From Dipteris shenzhenensis (lineage: Eukaryota; Polypodiophyta; Polypodiopsida; Gleicheniales): a DNA stretch of 64,000 nucleotides. The first letter of the stretch is position 1. Each line of letters starts with the position of its first letter. This document shows positions 10,469 through 20,500 of this stretch, piece after piece. The stretch lies in NCBI GenBank assembly GCA_047967505.1, contig CM106539.1. The stretch is one strand, 5' to 3'. The position numbers and the translations under genes were made by a program. The notes below the pieces were generated by a model. The model had not been told where the DNA came from. It searched no databases and saw only the letters and a program-made list of their open reading frames with translations.

Positions 10469-11464
10469 ACCGTCGTCTATTTCCTAGAGAGAGTTCCACT
10501 TGCGAAAGTTTCCAAGAGATATTCTCAGAAACAGTGTCGTGAGAGATTCTATGATAGCTAATCGAAGTTATGTTCAAGCTAGAGACAAAGAATTTGGACG
10601 TTGTGGGTCTTGTGGATTTGCATATTCGGTTTTGGGTTCTCATATATGGACATAGCCAAGGATTCAACAACTATCCCAAATATTATCAACGTTAAGTAGG
10701 CTCTTGTTGGGAAGATCAGAGTAGTTCTAAGAGGATCTACGAAAAGAGATTCGTCAAGAATTCTAATAAGAGTTTGTAGAGGAGTCATGAGGATCTGAGG
10801 ATCAGTGAGATTTTAAGAGTTTGAACATCTGGTTCTAGAGGTCTTTCTGATTTTGAGAAGCTCTGCAAATTGTGGAGAATTTGCCCTGAATTTGTGTCAA
10901 ATGAAGTGCGATAGTGATTTTAAAATCTATGACCGTGAAAAGTCAGAGTAAAAGGCTTGTGGTTTTGAGTCTCATGCAGCATTGCCGATGATGTTTCGAA
11001 TGATGTGATTGGGTGTTGTGATTTGGTGTGGAGCCTTTCTTCAAGTTTCAATCAGTGTGGATAGGATAAAACTGATCTTTTGTTCAACTCACCCGTGTTG
11101 CAAAGCTAATATGGATGAACAAGATGGAGCATTTTAAAACTTAATAGTATTTTAGGACTACTTTAGCTCTTTGTGGGCGTTCAGTCGTTTTGTTATGATC
11201 TTGGCTCTTAGTGAGTAGATCATTTTTGGTATACTGTTTGAGTTATTTGTTGGGCTCAATTATCCTATTGTTTGACCGTAGAAATTTTTGTTTGTTCTTG
11301 CCCTTTATGGGTGGCTGGAGTGTTGAGAATCCATGATTCATATTGAAATTCTATGTTGAGCCTAGTTTCTATGTAATGAGCAATTGTTTTTTTATAGCTG
11401 GTCATAGAATTACTCATTGTACTATCAATTAATCTGCCCCTCCCATTCAGCTTTAGGTGGGGAA
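10469..11464 (+). other. Non-coding interior of the LTR element
   Basis: About 1 kb without any gag or pol motif in six frames. It ends in the purine-rich TTTAGGTGGGGAA just before the 3' LTR, which would serve as the polypurine tract. Confidence 0.75.
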
Positions 11465-12013
11465 TGTTGGAAAAAGCCTCATTGGGAGACCATGGGATTG
11501 TTGGAATAGATCCTCGTGGGGAGATATTTGTGGCACATGATCTTCTATGTTGGCAACCTAACTGTGACCGGACCATGGAATGGGAGGAGGGTGATTGGCC
11601 ACCTTTGAAACTAATTACTACATGGATGGCACTTGGTGCCTAGGTGGTTGCATGGCAGTTCTGGCAACTTCTAGTCAAGGCGGTGTAGCTCAACATGAAA
11701 AGAAAGATCAGAGCTTTGACATCACTCTCTTTGTCATGATGAGAGTAGATTACATCTCTCTGTAGAGCAGTTGCACATAAAGGTCGTAGGGTCCCTAGTC
11801 GAGTCAATTCTATCATGTTGTAAAGCCAACAATCCACAATAGTGGTGAGGTTATCAAAGTCGAGGAGTTGTGTCCCTCTTGGTCGATTAATATAAGATAT
11901 TTTGCTACATCATAATCTGCCTCTCCTATTCATGAATTTGTATAAGCCATGGTAATTTAGAATTATTGCAATCTATATTGCATGTGAGTGTATATGCAAT
12001 TGTGATTCCAACA
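11465..12013 (+). repeat. 3' LTR of the non-autonomous element
   Basis: 549 bp, TGTTGGAAAAAGCC to GATTCCAACA, highly similar to 9921-10454. Confidence 0.92.
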
Positions 12014-12869
12014 GGGCTCTACAGGTACCTCTTTGCACCTCGTGATTATGTGTGCCCATGTGGAAAAAGAGTCTCGTCATTTCGGGCCCCGCCATCACGT
12101 AGTATGCCACACATTCGTATTGCTTCAAAAGAATGGGGGACCTTTTGCAAAAGAAACAGGCCAAGGTTCCCAAGACATTCCAACAACTCGAATGTTGTTG
12201 TTCTTTTTACCTACACTAGACAAGAGAAGATTATAACATGCAATCAAAGAGACATAGTCAATGTCCTTTAACTCAAATTTCTCGGCAATGGGTGTGCTAT
12301 GGACCGACCTATCCATGCAGTGTGGTTCGACAATCTGTTAATCGACCTACTGGAGCAAAGGGGTTTTGTACACTCTAGTTTCCCCACACACCTATTGTGA
12401 CGACAAACTTTGCCAGGAAATGTCATTGTTGTCGACATTGGTTTTGTCCAGCAATGGCCGTCATACTTTTGCTCCATGCCGTCCATTGTACTCGCTCCAT
12501 GTGGTGTGGGCGGCAGTTCGAATGCAACGTTCCTATTGTACATTGTCAAAACTTCCATCAAGTTCTCCATTGTGGTTGAATTGTGCAACAGCTGAGAGAG
12601 CAGTCGATGACTTCCCCTAGAAGACTTGATGTACCATGACATGCTCATTGCAGCTACTGTATCATTGTCATCATCGATCAGTGATGACTAATGGTTGCTC
12701 AACATGGCTTGAACTCGGCCTTGAGCTTCCTGGGCTAGCCATAAGATCTATTGTGAGTGTAGCTTGTGCAATGGCTGCCTTCCCTCATGCTCGGAATAAT
12801 GGGTCCAACTCGCATGGTCTCTGCCTCAAATTGGTTGGGCTTTGGGCGAGATCTATTGTGGATGGAGCA
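12014..12869. other. Unassigned region between LTR element and gypsy LTR
   Basis: About 0.85 kb with several short open frames on both strands, none recognised, and no internal repeat. It replaces the first part of the plus gypsy 5' LTR, so it is probably an insertion or rearrangement. Confidence 0.4.
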
Positions 12870-14394
12870 TGTCCCTATGGGCTCCATGTGGGGAGACTCT
12901 TGACTTTCTCAATATTTTAAGAGTCTTGAGCATCTTTTGATGGGACACATGGCAAGAGTAGCCAAAAAGGGACCTGGATGGTGACATACAGGCTTATGTG
13001 ATTGATGGGGAAAGGAATCTACAGGCAGCAATTGTAAATGGGTGAAGGAGGGTGACAAAATCTCTATAAAAGGAGCCCTCCTCTCCCTTGTTCATCATCT
13101 CTTCCACCATTAGCCTCATGTTGCTATAGCTCTAGTCTCCTCAAGCCTCTTCCATGAGCCTTCTCTCCCTCTTGTAGATATTCTCTTATGTAGACTCTTG
13201 AGTTTAGTTCATTCTCTCTCTATGAGTAGTCTTGGAGCTTCCGCTCCCTCTTGTACGTATGAAACCTCTTCTTCTTCCTTGTGTTTGTAGTATTTTGAGT
13301 GTATTTGAGTGGAGTCTTACTTTCATGGCAATGAAAGTCACTTTTTATCATTTTCCGTTAGTCTCCATTTCTATGTTCTTTTCTCTCTCTATTCAAGTCT
13401 CTAAAGTAGTTCTTGTTCGGCTGCTCACTGTGCACACATGGTCCATCCGTTTCTCGAGCCACCATGCAAGATTCTTCCTCTCTTTTAGGCAAGTTCTAGG
13501 GGTATTGGATTGTTGATAATTGTGGAGCCTTGAGGGAGTAGTTTGCTTAGGCGAAATCTACATGGGCAGATGGCAGTTAATCTAGCAATTAGACCCCCTG
13601 TCAATGTTTGGCCTATAACTTTCTCCTCGGTGGTCCGATTTCAATGAAACTTATATCAGTGTGGAGTCTCTTTAAGAGTATCCCTCCACATAATTAGTTT
13701 CTTGCATAGGGTTTCCCTCATATGTAATTAGTTTCTTGCGTTGGGTCCAAGATAAGAAGTTATGAGTCTTTGTGTATGACTGTTTATTTCTATGGCAATT
13801 TTTACCCCCTTTCAGTAAACTGTCCATATCTCTTCAACTGGTTATTTGTTTTTAATGAAACTTATATCAATACGAAGCTCACTTCAAGGACATCCCTGTA
13901 TGTACTTTAATTTCTTATATTAATTTTCTGGTGGAAGTTATAGACCTCTGTGTTTTCTAGTAGTTTGTAGAATGATTTTGAGCCATTTCTAGAGGCTTCT
14001 GTGAAGGAGGTGCCATGTTTCCCTGGAATTTACCCATCCAGCCAAATCAGCCCCTTCAAGCCCCTAGATATATATCAGTTCGTGTCATGTTGAGTTGAAA
14101 GATCTTCTTCCAACAACGCATCGGTCTTCTCTTTCATGTTGACCAGCCTGGTGAGATAATGGCCTCTGCGGATCCTTTTCTTCTCCCGATACTGGACTAC
14201 AATGTCACTTAGGATGTTACCATATTCATTCTCCTCTAAGGGAAGCAAGGAGAAAGATATGTTGTGGTTTTCTTTGCATGAAAATATTTTCTTCATCTCC
14301 CTTTGCAAGTGATAAGGGTCTCTATTATTAAGATTGGGAAGAGCACAAAGCTAAGAGGTGCATGAAGTTTCATTACCCCCAACTTCATGTCACA
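12870..14394 (+). repeat. Gypsy 5' LTR (5'-truncated), plus copy
   Basis: Homologous inverse of 5074-6881 from its GTCCCTATGG-CTCCATGTGGGGAGA block to the ATGTCACA end. A TATA box (CTCTATAAAAGG, about 13072-13083) is conserved with the minus copy. A roughly 60-bp insertion after GGGGAGA (12896-12950) is absent from the other LTR. The first several hundred bases of the LTR are missing. Confidence 0.85.
14075..14308 (-). other. Antisense ORF inside the gypsy LTR, copy 2
   Basis: 77-codon open frame, antisense to the LTR, whose last 50 or so residues align with the translation at 5186-5383 (NEYGNI, YREKKR, GHYLTRLV, EEDLSTQHDTN). It has an in-frame ATG at 14308. No known domain. It may be a constraint artefact of LTR similarity rather than a gene. 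Confidence 0.4.
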
Positions 14395-14400
14395 TCTTTT

Positions 14401-14420
14401 TGGTGGAGACATCGGGTACG
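14401..14420 (+). other. Primer-binding site, probably tRNA-Ala
   Basis: TGGTGGAGACATCGGGTACG follows the LTR end after a 6-base spacer. It resembles the complement of the plant tRNA-Ala 3' end (TGGTGGAGATGC-GGGGTA-). The tRNA comparison is from memory. Confidence 0.55.
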
Positions 14421-15080
14421 TTTGTATTGGATTCATCCCACCTTACTAAATGGTCTCGGGTGTACTTGATTACATGTTATGCGTAATATAGGCACGTGTT
14501 TCTGATGTGATAAAGAAGATGCCTGGAAGAACTCCGTTAGAAGAGAATGCAGCCCGTTTAAGAGAACTTGAAGATTGTGAAGGTGATGCTCAAGCTATTC
14601 GCATGGTCATTATGATCATATCCTTTATGTTTGCACTCTTGAATATGTTGGTGAATCAACAATGCTGTCAGTAGGCACAATGATAGATTGGGGATTGTTT
14701 CATGCACTGGCAGCTTGGTGTGAAGAAGAGTTGAGTCTTTGGGTAGTTTTGAGTGTAACAGTGGAGTGGTGATTCTCAATGCTTTCAACTTCTTTTACTA
14801 TGCAAATGATGAAGAGTACAATATCTTGAAGCTGTTATGTGCACTTCCAATTGTGAGAAGGGTGATTCTTGAATGCATGTATGCACAATGTTTTCATGGT
14901 GCTGGTTGGTCACTTATTTTTAAAGATTTTGTTGAGGATCACAGTGTGAAGGGTTTTCAACAAGTGGTTATGCGTAATAAGTTGGTCTTGGTATACTAAG
15001 GCTCTATGGGATCTTGTTTGGATCTTATTTGGGATATTAGTTGGATCTTGGTGTTTCCTTTTTGTGTTTCATCATCGTGA
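14421..15080 (+). other. Gypsy leader region
   Basis: About 650 bp between PBS and gag. Short plus-strand frames occur (for example 14739-14999, with FFYYANDEEYNILKLL) but match no gag or pol domain. Leaders of Tat-type elements are often long. The ORF could also be captured host sequence. Confidence 0.4.
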
Positions 15081-16185
15081 AGATTCCAGTGTTTCGAGGG
15101 ACCCAAGGGGAAGACCCAGAGTCTTATTTTCGGGATTTTGTTCAAGGATGCTGGCTTTCGGGATGGTCCATTAAGGATTGGGTGGAGATTTTGCTTGATT
15201 TTCTTAAAGGTGTAGCCTTGAGTTAGCATGAGGCCTTGCCAAACTCTACCAAGGAGGACTGGGACTAAGTGGTGGCAGCAATGAAGCAGAGATTTGGGGC
15301 AGTGGAGTCACCAAATGCTTTGATGTTGCAGTTGGACTGGTTCTATCAAGGAGAGGATGAGATGGTCTTTGCATTGGCAATCCGATATGAAACTTTATGG
15401 ACAAAGTATGAAAGGGCAGCTTTGCGAGCTGTGGCATCTGCATCATTAGCCCCTCAAAGTCTCTCAGGGATGGAGCACTTAAAGATGAGAAAATGTTATG
15501 GCTTTGGAGCCTTGTCTTTGCTCAAAAGTAATGAGTAAAGATCCAACAACATACGTGGAGGCACTTCGCATTGCGACCAAGAAAGAAGCTTCTCTAAAGA
15601 TCGAATCCTCTTTTGTGTCTTCAATAGCTTCAACTTCTAAGGTGGAGGTAATTGGGCACTCCTTAGGTACCAAAGTCCTCTGAGTTAGGTCATAATATCT
15701 CCCAATTGATGGCAGAGTTTGCTGATTTGAAATTGCATTTGGTTAATGCACGACAACCTAGAGCACCAAAGAGTGAAGATAGGCCTCGAGATAAGAGCGG
15801 GGTCACTTGCTATGAATGTAATGAAAAAGGTCACTATCGCCTCGAGTGTCCTAGATTGAGAAAGAAAGAAGAAAAACAAGTATCCTTGTTAGAAGCTTCT
15901 TCAGGGGATGAGGAAAGAGAGGTAATGATGGCTAAACGGGGGCGTGGTAAAGCAAAAGAAGAAGAAGAAAGCAAGGAAGAAGTAGATGAGGAACATCAAG
16001 AAGAGGAACACCGTAGTAAGAAAAAGAAGGCATCTAGAAGCAAAATTAACCAGTTAGACTTTCCTTTAGGACAAGGCATTGGAAGCTATGACTTGTTGTC
16101 TGACCTTAAAGAAAGGAAGCTCATATCACCTTTGGTCAATTACTTGCTTTGTCTCCAAAACTACGGAAGGAATGGGGAAAGCTAG
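15081..16185 (+). pseudogene. Gypsy gag
   Basis: Nucleocapsid/capsid protein of the plus gypsy copy. The capsid-like segment has EDPESYFRDF, SGWSIKDWVEIL, FLKGVALS and AAMKQRFGAVESP, typical of plant retrotransposon gag. After a linker comes a CCHC zinc knuckle at 15808-15849 (CYECNEKGHYRLEC, spacing C-2-C-4-H-4-C), then a Lys/Glu-rich tail. It is broken by stops near 15225 and 15265 and by a frame change around 15500, so no full protein is made. It lies in the same orientation as protease and RT downstream. Confidence 0.88.
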
Positions 16186-16615
16186 CAAGCACAACAGTGT
16201 CAAAGAAGAAAAAGAAGAAAAGTGACATTCCTGTTGTTAAAAAGGTAGATATAGATGTTGGTGATGATGTACCTGTGGTTGATGTGATAATTGATGGTCA
16301 AGTGATTTCTAATGTTTACATTGATGGAGGTGCATCGATTAATATTATGAGTGAGAAGACCATGATAGATGCTCTAGTACTACCTCTCCTTATCGCATCA
16401 AATTGGCTAACAACACTAGGGTTAAGACCTTGGGAGTTGTGAAGAATCTAGAAGTAGATGTATGTGGAATTTCTGTGTCGACTACTTTTCAGGTGATCCC
16501 TACCAAGCCAGATGCACGTGCCTATCCATTGATTTTGGGAAGGCCTTGGCTACGCAAGGTGAAGGCTATTCAAAAGTGGGATACTGGAGAATCGATTTTG
16601 TAGGGAAATGATAAC
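16186..16615 (+). pseudogene. Gypsy aspartic protease
   Basis: Retropepsin-type protease that would cut the Gag-Pol polyprotein. The frame gives VPVVDVIIDGQVIS, the active-site motif DGGASINI (16323-16346) and, after a one-base frame change near 16385, the second half with ANNTRVKTLG and PLILGRPWLRK. DGGAS replaces the usual DTGA/DSGA, a variant common in Tat and Athila lineages. The segment ends at a stop near 16601. Confidence 0.85.
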
Positions 16616-17200
16616 AAGGTGCGCTACAACATAAGAAGCCACAAAAAGGAAGTTGTCAAGGAGGAGTCTTCAACATCAGAGAGTTTGAGCTCTGACTTAA
16701 TGGATGAAGAAGAATAGACAGGGTGTCGCTCCGAGGAGTCCAGCTCAGAGGGTGAGGTGGAAGGAGTGGCTTTTGGTCTTTTTCTTGGTGCTGATCAGGA
16801 TGAGTCAGGAAAGAACAAGGTGGTGGTGCAAGAAGATCCTGTAGAGACACTTCATGTGGAGGATGTGGAGCACACTAAACGATGCCAATGCAATGAAGAG
16901 CTTCTTGGTGATTCTCTATCAGGTAGTGCGAAGCTCCAGTACTTGGATATGTTAGATGATTTTCCATGTCTCTTTGCAACAAGCTATTCATAGGTTCGAC
17001 CAGTCGCTCTTGTGGAGCACAAGATTGAGTTGAAGCCAGAAAGCAAGCCAGTTGTGCAACACTTAATGCGATTGGGGGTGATCTGTGCTGAGGCACTAAA
17101 GAAAGAGGTAACACAACTACTTGAGGTGGGATTCATCTTTCCTGCTAATGATTCAGAATGAATATCTCCTATAGTTTGTCACACCAAAGAAAGGAAATAA
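16616..17200 (+). pseudogene. Gypsy protease-RT linker
   Basis: Acid-rich linker (SSTSESLSSDLMDEEE, SSEGEVEG) followed by the conserved pre-RT segment: LDDFPCLFA and, after a stop at 16991, EHKIELKPESKPV and LLEVGFIFPA. It contains several stops, including 16717 and 17161. Such linkers are normal in this lineage. Confidence 0.7.
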
Positions 17201-18180
17201 GTGGTGGGTGTGTGTCGACTTTCATCCTTTGAATACATGCACTAAGAGGGATCATTTTCCTTTGCCATTCCAAGATGAAATACTAGACCAAGTAGCAAGG
17301 CATGAGATGTATTCTATATGTGATGGGTATTCTGGGTATTTTCAAATTCGTATCCGAGAGGAAGATCAAAAGAAAACATCATTTGTCACACCTTGGGGAG
17401 TTTTTGCTTATAGAGTGATGCCTTTTGGGTTGACTAATGCACCAACTACATTTCAAAGAATCATGAGTCAAGTGCTCGAGCCTTACTTGGGAAAGTTCAT
17501 AAGGGTGTTTTTGGATGATTTTGCATTTATTCTTGGCACATAGATCACATGGAGAAGTTAAAGATGGCCTTAGCTAGGATTGATGAAGCGAAAGGGTGTC
17601 TAAATCCTAGCAAGTGTCATTTGGCTCAAACAAAAGTAGTCTTGTTGGGGCATATTGTGTCTAAAGAAGGCCTGCAAATGGATCCTGACAAGGTTCAAGC
17701 AATCACGGCCTTGCCAAGTCCTGAGAGTGTCACTAGTGTTCGCAGAATTCTAGGAAAGAGCAAGTATTATCAACGCTTTTGTGATGATTTCACAAAGATA
17801 GTGCATCCCATGAACTTGTTGACAAGAAAAGGAGTTTCTTTCCAATGGGGTGTGGAGCAACAAGAGTCTTTTCAACAACTTAAGGAGGCCATGAGTAAGG
17901 GCCCAATATTAAAGCCCCCTAATTGGTCTCAAGACTTTTATGTAAATCCAAGTATATCTTTGCATTCAGTTGGTGCTATATTGTTACAAAAAGGAGAGGC
18001 AAGTAGAATGCAACCCATCTATTATGCCAGTCGACAACTTATAGAGGTGGAAACAAGGTATGAAGAAATGGAGCAGCAAGCTCTCTCTTTGGTGTTTTCA
18101 GTCAGAAAGTTTCGCTCCTATTTATTACCTCAACCATTTTTCTTCCTAACCTCTCTCAGTTTGTATTAGCATATCTAGTT
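17201..18180 (+). pseudogene. Gypsy reverse transcriptase-RNase H, plus copy
   Basis: RT with FHPLNTCTKRDHFPLPF, DGYSGYFQI, PFGLTNAPTTFQR and the catalytic FLDDF (about 17510-17524). A frameshift at about 17525-17545 is followed by the connection domain (CHLAQTKVVLLGHIVS, KYYQRFCDDF) and the first RNase H (SLHSVGAILLQ, YYASRQL, ALSLVFSVRKFRSYL). A stop near 18168 ends the frame before the second RNase H. Better preserved than the minus copy at 8648-9760 and colinear with it. Confidence 0.93.
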
Positions 18181-18830
18181 CACAAGCCTAATCCTGGGGG
18201 GAGATTTGCAAAATGGTTGTCAGAGCTTCAAGAGTTCTGTCTCTCTTTTGTCACTGAAAATACTACTAGGTCGACTATGGCAGATTTGCTCACAGGACGC
18301 GAGGATCTAGGAGAAGAAAAGAAATGTAAGGAGAACATTAAAGATGAAAGGGATACACCACCAATAGCTCTTGTTTTGTGTTTTAATGGGGCTTTTAGTC
18401 CTTCATGCCAACAAGGAGCCGGGGGGATAGTCTTGATGAATTCTGAAGGTCAAGAGGTGTGGGCAAGAGGATAAGGGCTTCCAGGTATCACAACTAATAA
18501 TGCAGCTGAGTATAATGCTTTGATTCTTGGTTTGGAGGGTTGTCTTCAAAGTCAAGTTAAAGAATTGTAAGTAAGAGGATATTCTCAGCTTATTATAAAG
18601 CAAATGCAAGGGCATTACAAGACAAGAAGTCCTCATTTGAAGGAGCTTAATCAAAAGGCTATGGAACTATGTAGTTACTTTGATTTTTGCAAGTTTGTTC
18701 ATATAAACAGAAAAGAAAATCAAAGGGCATATGAGTTAGCTACTCAAGCCATTGTAGTACAAGACTAGGGGGTGGTTTCTTTGGTAGACACTGGATGGCC
18801 AGGACTACAAGATGTGGAAGAAGGCATGTT
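18181..18830 (+). pseudogene. Second (archaeal-type) RNase H, plus copy
   Basis: Linker FAKWLSELQEF...TMADLLTGRED leads into CFNGAFSPSCQQGAGGI, TNNAAEYNALILG, SQLIIKQMQGHY and ENQRAYELATQA. First catalytic Asp is Asn (FNGA), the Glu is kept, the third Asp is Tyr (VRGYSQ) and the last is Tyr, so it should be dead. Stops at 18472, 18568 and 18766. A second RNase H downstream of the normal one is diagnostic of Tat-type gypsy elements. Confidence 0.85.
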
Positions 18831-19008
18831 TCCTCGAGGGTTAACTCAACAACAGAAGCAAAGATTGGCTACTTTTGGCCACGCCTCCATAAGGATGTAT
18901 ATGAATGTCACCAATGGAACCTATCAGCTTGAGGATGTTGATGGGATGGTGATATCCAAACGCAACAATGAGTATCACCTTAAATTCTTCTATGCTCGAC
19001 CAACTTAA
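18831..19008 (+). pseudogene. Integrase C-terminal stub, plus gypsy copy
   Basis: Frame continues through RGLTQQQKQRLATFGH directly into MNVTNGTYQLEDVDG and NEYHLKFFYARP, the last residues of a gypsy integrase, then a stop. The integrase zinc finger and DDE core (normally about 300 residues) are absent. The junction matches the minus copy at 6900-7103. Confidence 0.65.
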
Positions 19009-19043
19009 GGGCCAATAGACCCTCTTTGTCACTAGAGAGGATC

Positions 19044-19059
19044 TGCTGGGGGGGAAAGA
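19044..19059 (+). other. Polypurine tract, plus gypsy copy
   Basis: GCTGGGGGGGAAAGA directly before the LTR start TGTGACACC. Confidence 0.88.
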
Positions 19060-19216
19060 TGTGACACCAAAATTTGATATTTTTTATTTGGAATTGGTAT
19101 TGTTTTCTTCTATGTTTGGTAAGAGTTTGAGTATCAAGTGATAGCCTAACGGCTCTCACTTATTTCTATTTTCTGAGATATTGTATGGGATTGAGAGGAT
19201 GAGTGGAATGGATCAT
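19060..19216 (+). repeat. Gypsy 3' LTR remnant, plus copy
   Basis: First 157 bp of the LTR, matching 6881 downward in the minus copy until GGATCATTGTA, where similarity stops abruptly. The remaining 1.6 kb is lost. Confidence 0.85.
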
Positions 19217-20020
19217 TGTACTCGAACATAAGTTGCAAGGGGAAAAGCTCAATGTGGAGATCAAGGTAAGGAGGAGCTTCACGTGGCAGAATTCCTAAAC
19301 GTAGCAAGGTAGGTGCTTGATGCATTATCGACACAAAGTAGTCAAGTGGGACCGTTGCCAACTAGTTGGCCCTCAATCCACTAGTGCAGGTGGGGTACAA
19401 CTGCGGCCACACATCCAACCCAAACATGCAAGTAGCATGCTTATTTGTTTTTGCCCTAAACAGCATTCTAAAACATAATTTTCATTAGCTGTTGCTGCAA
19501 CCACATTTGATGTGGCCACAACTGCAAACATACAAGCACCAAGTGGACGCAAAGAGAACGAGGAGAACCTGCCAAGAGAGTGCAAACAATCCACTTGTAA
19601 GTAGGGTCTAGAAGCAACAAGATCCATGCAAATCAATAATCCGTTGTTGAGGCACTTGTAACTGTGAGTTTCTTGAACACAGCTAGGGGCAAGGAGGTCC
19701 AAGAGAGGCATCTTGATGTTGCATGTAAGATGTCTATGCGCATGGAGACATCCACTAAAATGATGGGTTATTATATGCAATCCATTCTAGGCAGGAAGTT
19801 TGCTACGGAACGAGTAGAATCATTAGGGGAGAATTGGGGTCTCAAAAGGGCCTCGTAAGGAATGGATTAGGGAATGCTTAGTGGGCTAATGCAAGGGGCT
19901 TGGAGGGTCCCGAAGAGGCCTAACCAGCCCAACCTAGGTGGGTTAAGCCCACATTTGAGCCCACCTCTTCCCGCATCAATGAGGGGAGGGGGCCACTTTT
20001 CAAAATTTGAATTTCAAATT
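19217..20020. other. Unassigned spacer
   Basis: No recognised frame, repeat or RNA gene. Short ORFs on both strands (such as 19373-19780 minus) lack family motifs. Confidence 0.4.
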
Positions 20021-20465
20021 TTGAATCTCCCTCTCTCTCTCTCCCTCCCTCCCTCTCCATCCCCTCCTCCTTCCCTCCCTCCCTCCCTCCTCCTCCCTCT
20101 CCCTCTCCCTCCCTCCCCCTCCCTCCTCCTCTCCCCTCCTCCGTCTTGCTCCTCCTCCTCCCTCCTCCCTTGCCCCTCCTCCTCCTCCTTCTGGCTCCTC
20201 CTCCCTCCTTCCTCTCCCCTCCTCTAGTCGCCCAGGCTCCCTCTCCTCTGGTCCTCCCTCCTGTAGAATTTCTCCCCTCCTCCTCCCTCCTGTAGCATCT
20301 CTCCCCTCCTCCTCCCTTCTGCAGCAGCTCCTTCCCTCCCTTCTACACCTGTTGCCCTACTCTCCTCTTGCTCTTCCTCTTGCCCTCATCTACTTCTCCT
20401 CCTCCCTCTTCCTTGCAACTCTCTCCCTCTCACTGCTCCATCTTTGCTAGCTCTCCCCTACATTT
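20021..20465. repeat. CT-rich low-complexity tract
   Basis: About 440 bp of CTCCCT/CTCCTCC repeats on the plus strand, with partial internal duplication of a CTCCTCCCTCCTGTAG unit. Any protein reading is Pro/Ser/Leu low complexity. Confidence 0.9.
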
Positions 20466-20500
20466 TAGCCTGCATCACTGATACCTCTCTTTGAGTATTC

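Larger units (their letters stand above)
9921..12013 (+). mobile_element. Non-autonomous LTR retrotransposon (TRIM/LARD-like), complete
   Basis: Two direct LTRs (9921-10454 and 11465-12013), each TGTTGG...CCAACA, flank a 1.0-kb interior with no coding capacity. A primer-binding site for initiator tRNA-Met follows the left LTR and a purine tract precedes the right LTR. The flanking 5-mers GGGAT and GGGCT could be a decayed target duplication. At about 2.1 kb with LTRs above 500 bp it is larger than classic TRIMs. It must be mobilised in trans, probably by a copia element given the PBS. It sits between the two gypsy copies. Confidence 0.92.

Noticed and set aside
12268-12648. 126-codon minus-strand ORF in the gap before the gypsy LTR
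   Set aside because: No recognisable motif; overlapping ORFs exist in other frames and no start context or homologue is evident.
20021-20465. Proline/serine-rich open frame
   Set aside because: Pure CT-rich low-complexity sequence, open only because pyrimidine runs contain no stop codons.
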